In this document: positions 54,230 through 55,204 of the stretch, one piece after another
How the letters are laid out: the number at the start of each line of letters is the position of its first letter
Numbering within the stretch: position 1 is the first letter of the stretch
DNA from: Pseudomonas psychrophila HA-4
Lineage (GTDB): Bacteria > Pseudomonadota > Gammaproteobacteria > Pseudomonadales > Pseudomonadaceae
Reading direction: 5' to 3'
Length of the DNA stretch: 55,204 bases
Assembly (NCBI RefSeq): GCF_000282975.1
Contig: NZ_ALJC01000084.1
Location: 1-55,204, forward strand
Translations under genes and position numbers: made by a program
Notes under the pieces: generated by a model
The model's input: the letters and a program-made list of their open reading frames with translations, nothing else
Database searches by the model: none
What the model was told of the DNA's origin: nothing

Positions 54230-55151
54230 TGCACCCGTTTTAATCACCGGCGGCGCCGGCTTTATCGGCTCTAATCTAGTGGAAAGATTGTTGGCCCAAG
54301 GTTATGCCGTGCGAATCCTCGACGACCTGTCGACGGGCAAGCGCAGCAACTTGCCGCTTGATAATCCCAAGGTAGAACTGATCGTAGGTAACGTCGCTGA
54401 TGCGGCCTTGGTCAAAAGCGTCATGGCGGGCTGCGGCGCAGTGGTTCACCTAGCGGCAGTGGCCTCAGTTCAGGCCTCGGTAGATGACCCCGTGAGCACC
54501 CATCAAAGTAACTTCGTTGGCACGCTCAATGTGTGCGAGGCCATGCGTGAAACTGGCGTAAAACGCGTAGTGTTTGCTTCCAGCGCAGCGGTCTATGGCA
54601 ACAACGGTGAAGGTGAGTCGATTGTTGAAGACACCCCCAAAGCGCCGCTCACGCCCTACGCCTCAGACAAGTTAGCCAGCGAGTACTACCTGGATTTCTA
54701 CCGCCGCCAGCATGGCCTAGAACCGGTCATCTTCCGTTTTTTTAACATATATGGGCCGAAACAAGACCCGTCCTCGCCGTACTCGGGCGTGATCAGCATA
54801 TTCAGCGAGCGCGCAGAGAAGGGCCTGCCGATCACCATCTTTGGTGATGGGGAGCAAACCCGCGACTTCATGTATGTGGGCGATCTGGTGACCATTCTGG
54901 CTCAGGCCATTGAAGCGTCGCAGGTTGAAGAAGGCGCCATCAACGTGGGCCTGAACAAAACCACGACCCTCAAGCAAATGCTTGAAGCCTTGAGTGCGGT
55001 GGTTGGCGAGCTGCCGCCCATCAGCTACGGCCCGGCCCGTGCTGGCGATATCCGCCACTCGCGCGCAGACAACACCCGCCTGCTACAACGCTTCACCTTG
55101 GGTGAAACCACGCCCATGAAGGTTGGCTTGGCCCGTTTACTGGGGCGTTAA
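54222..55151 (+). CDS. NAD-dependent nucleotide-sugar epimerase/dehydratase
   Basis: A 309-residue extended SDR enzyme. Glycine-rich loop GGAGFIGSNLVERL (residues 9-22), SSAAVYG serine motif, catalytic YASDK (Tyr-x-x-x-Lys) and RFFNIYGPKQDPSSPYSGV are all present. Relatives include UDP-glucose and UDP-GlcNAc 4-epimerases (GalE/WbpP type). The ATG at 54222 overlaps the RmlD-like stop by 8 bases; a longer upstream frame lies inside that gene and is rejected. Probably part of an O-antigen or exopolysaccharide cluster that continues past the window end. Confidence 0.9.
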   Translation: MVDAPVLITGGAGFIGSNLVERLLAQGYAVRILDDLSTGKRSNLPLDNPKVELIVGNVADAALVKSVMAGCGAVVHLAAVASVQASVDDPVSTHQSNFVGTLNVCEAMRETGVKRVVFASSAAVYGNNGEGESIVEDTPKAPLTPYASDKLASEYYLDFYRRQHGLEPVIFRFFNIYGPKQDPSSPYSGVISIFSERAEKGLPITIFGDGEQTRDFMYVGDLVTILAQAIEASQVEEGAINVGLNKTTTLKQMLEALSAVVGELPPISYGPARAGDIRHSRADNTRLLQRFTLGETTPMKVGLARLLGR

Positions 55152-55204
55152 CAACCCGTGTTGTCCCGTCCTGAATAAGGTTTACACCTTCTGACCTATC
55201 CTCA

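Overview
The window is a chromosomal segment of a Pseudomonas, most likely of the fluorescens lineage (inference). The evidence is the gene order birA-coaX-tRNA cluster-secE-nusG-rplKAJL-rpoBC-rpsLG-fusA-tuf-S10-spc-alpha, followed by katA-ftnA-uvrA-MFS-ssb, together with Pseudomonas-like protein sequences and moderate GC. No transposase, integrase, phage gene or CRISPR array was seen.

Layout. 1-2354: a strong terminator (probably the end of an upstream transcription unit, perhaps an rRNA operon), then birA, coaX and a small membrane-anchored SPOR-like protein. 2424-3067: a promoter and tRNA genes Tyr-Gly-Thr, then Trp; the tufB gene often found between Thr and Trp in relatives is absent. 3113-14967: secE-nusG, the L11/L1/L10/L7-L12 genes and rpoB-rpoC, with an L10-type leader and an attenuator-like hairpin before rpoB. 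15064-19559: str operon (rpsL, rpsG, fusA, and the only tuf in the window) ending in a textbook terminator. 19566-33411: S10, spc and alpha ribosomal protein operons with secY and rpoA. Here the spc block is interrupted between rpsN and rpsH by a perfect hairpin plus a sigma70-like promoter, and a similar hairpin-promoter arrangement precedes rpsM.

33541-40711: stress and DNA-maintenance genes: catalase katA, a ferritin (ftnA, often called bacterioferritin A) that lacks the haem-ligand methionine, uvrA on the minus strand, a YajR-like transporter with a C-terminal soluble domain, and ssb. 40712-41241 is a 530-base gap without a convincing gene.

41242-45577: an accessory amino-acid module with periplasmic binding protein, one permease, ATPase, a PLP aminotransferase and an Lrp/AsnC regulator; its substrate is not evident. 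45633-50867: a catabolic module with a divergent LysR regulator and a leftward operon of iron-type alcohol dehydrogenase, ACS-like MFS importer and a 2,5-dioxovalerate/succinate-semialdehyde-type dehydrogenase. It reads as import of an organic acid, oxidation of an omega-hydroxyl to a semialdehyde, then to a dicarboxylate (inference). 51085-55151: a large MscS-family channel, then two overlapping NAD(P)-dependent nucleotide-sugar genes, probably the start of a surface-polysaccharide cluster that continues beyond the window.

Most of the window is highly conserved core genome. The least described parts are the two metabolic modules at 41-51 kb and several regulatory structures in the ribosomal region.
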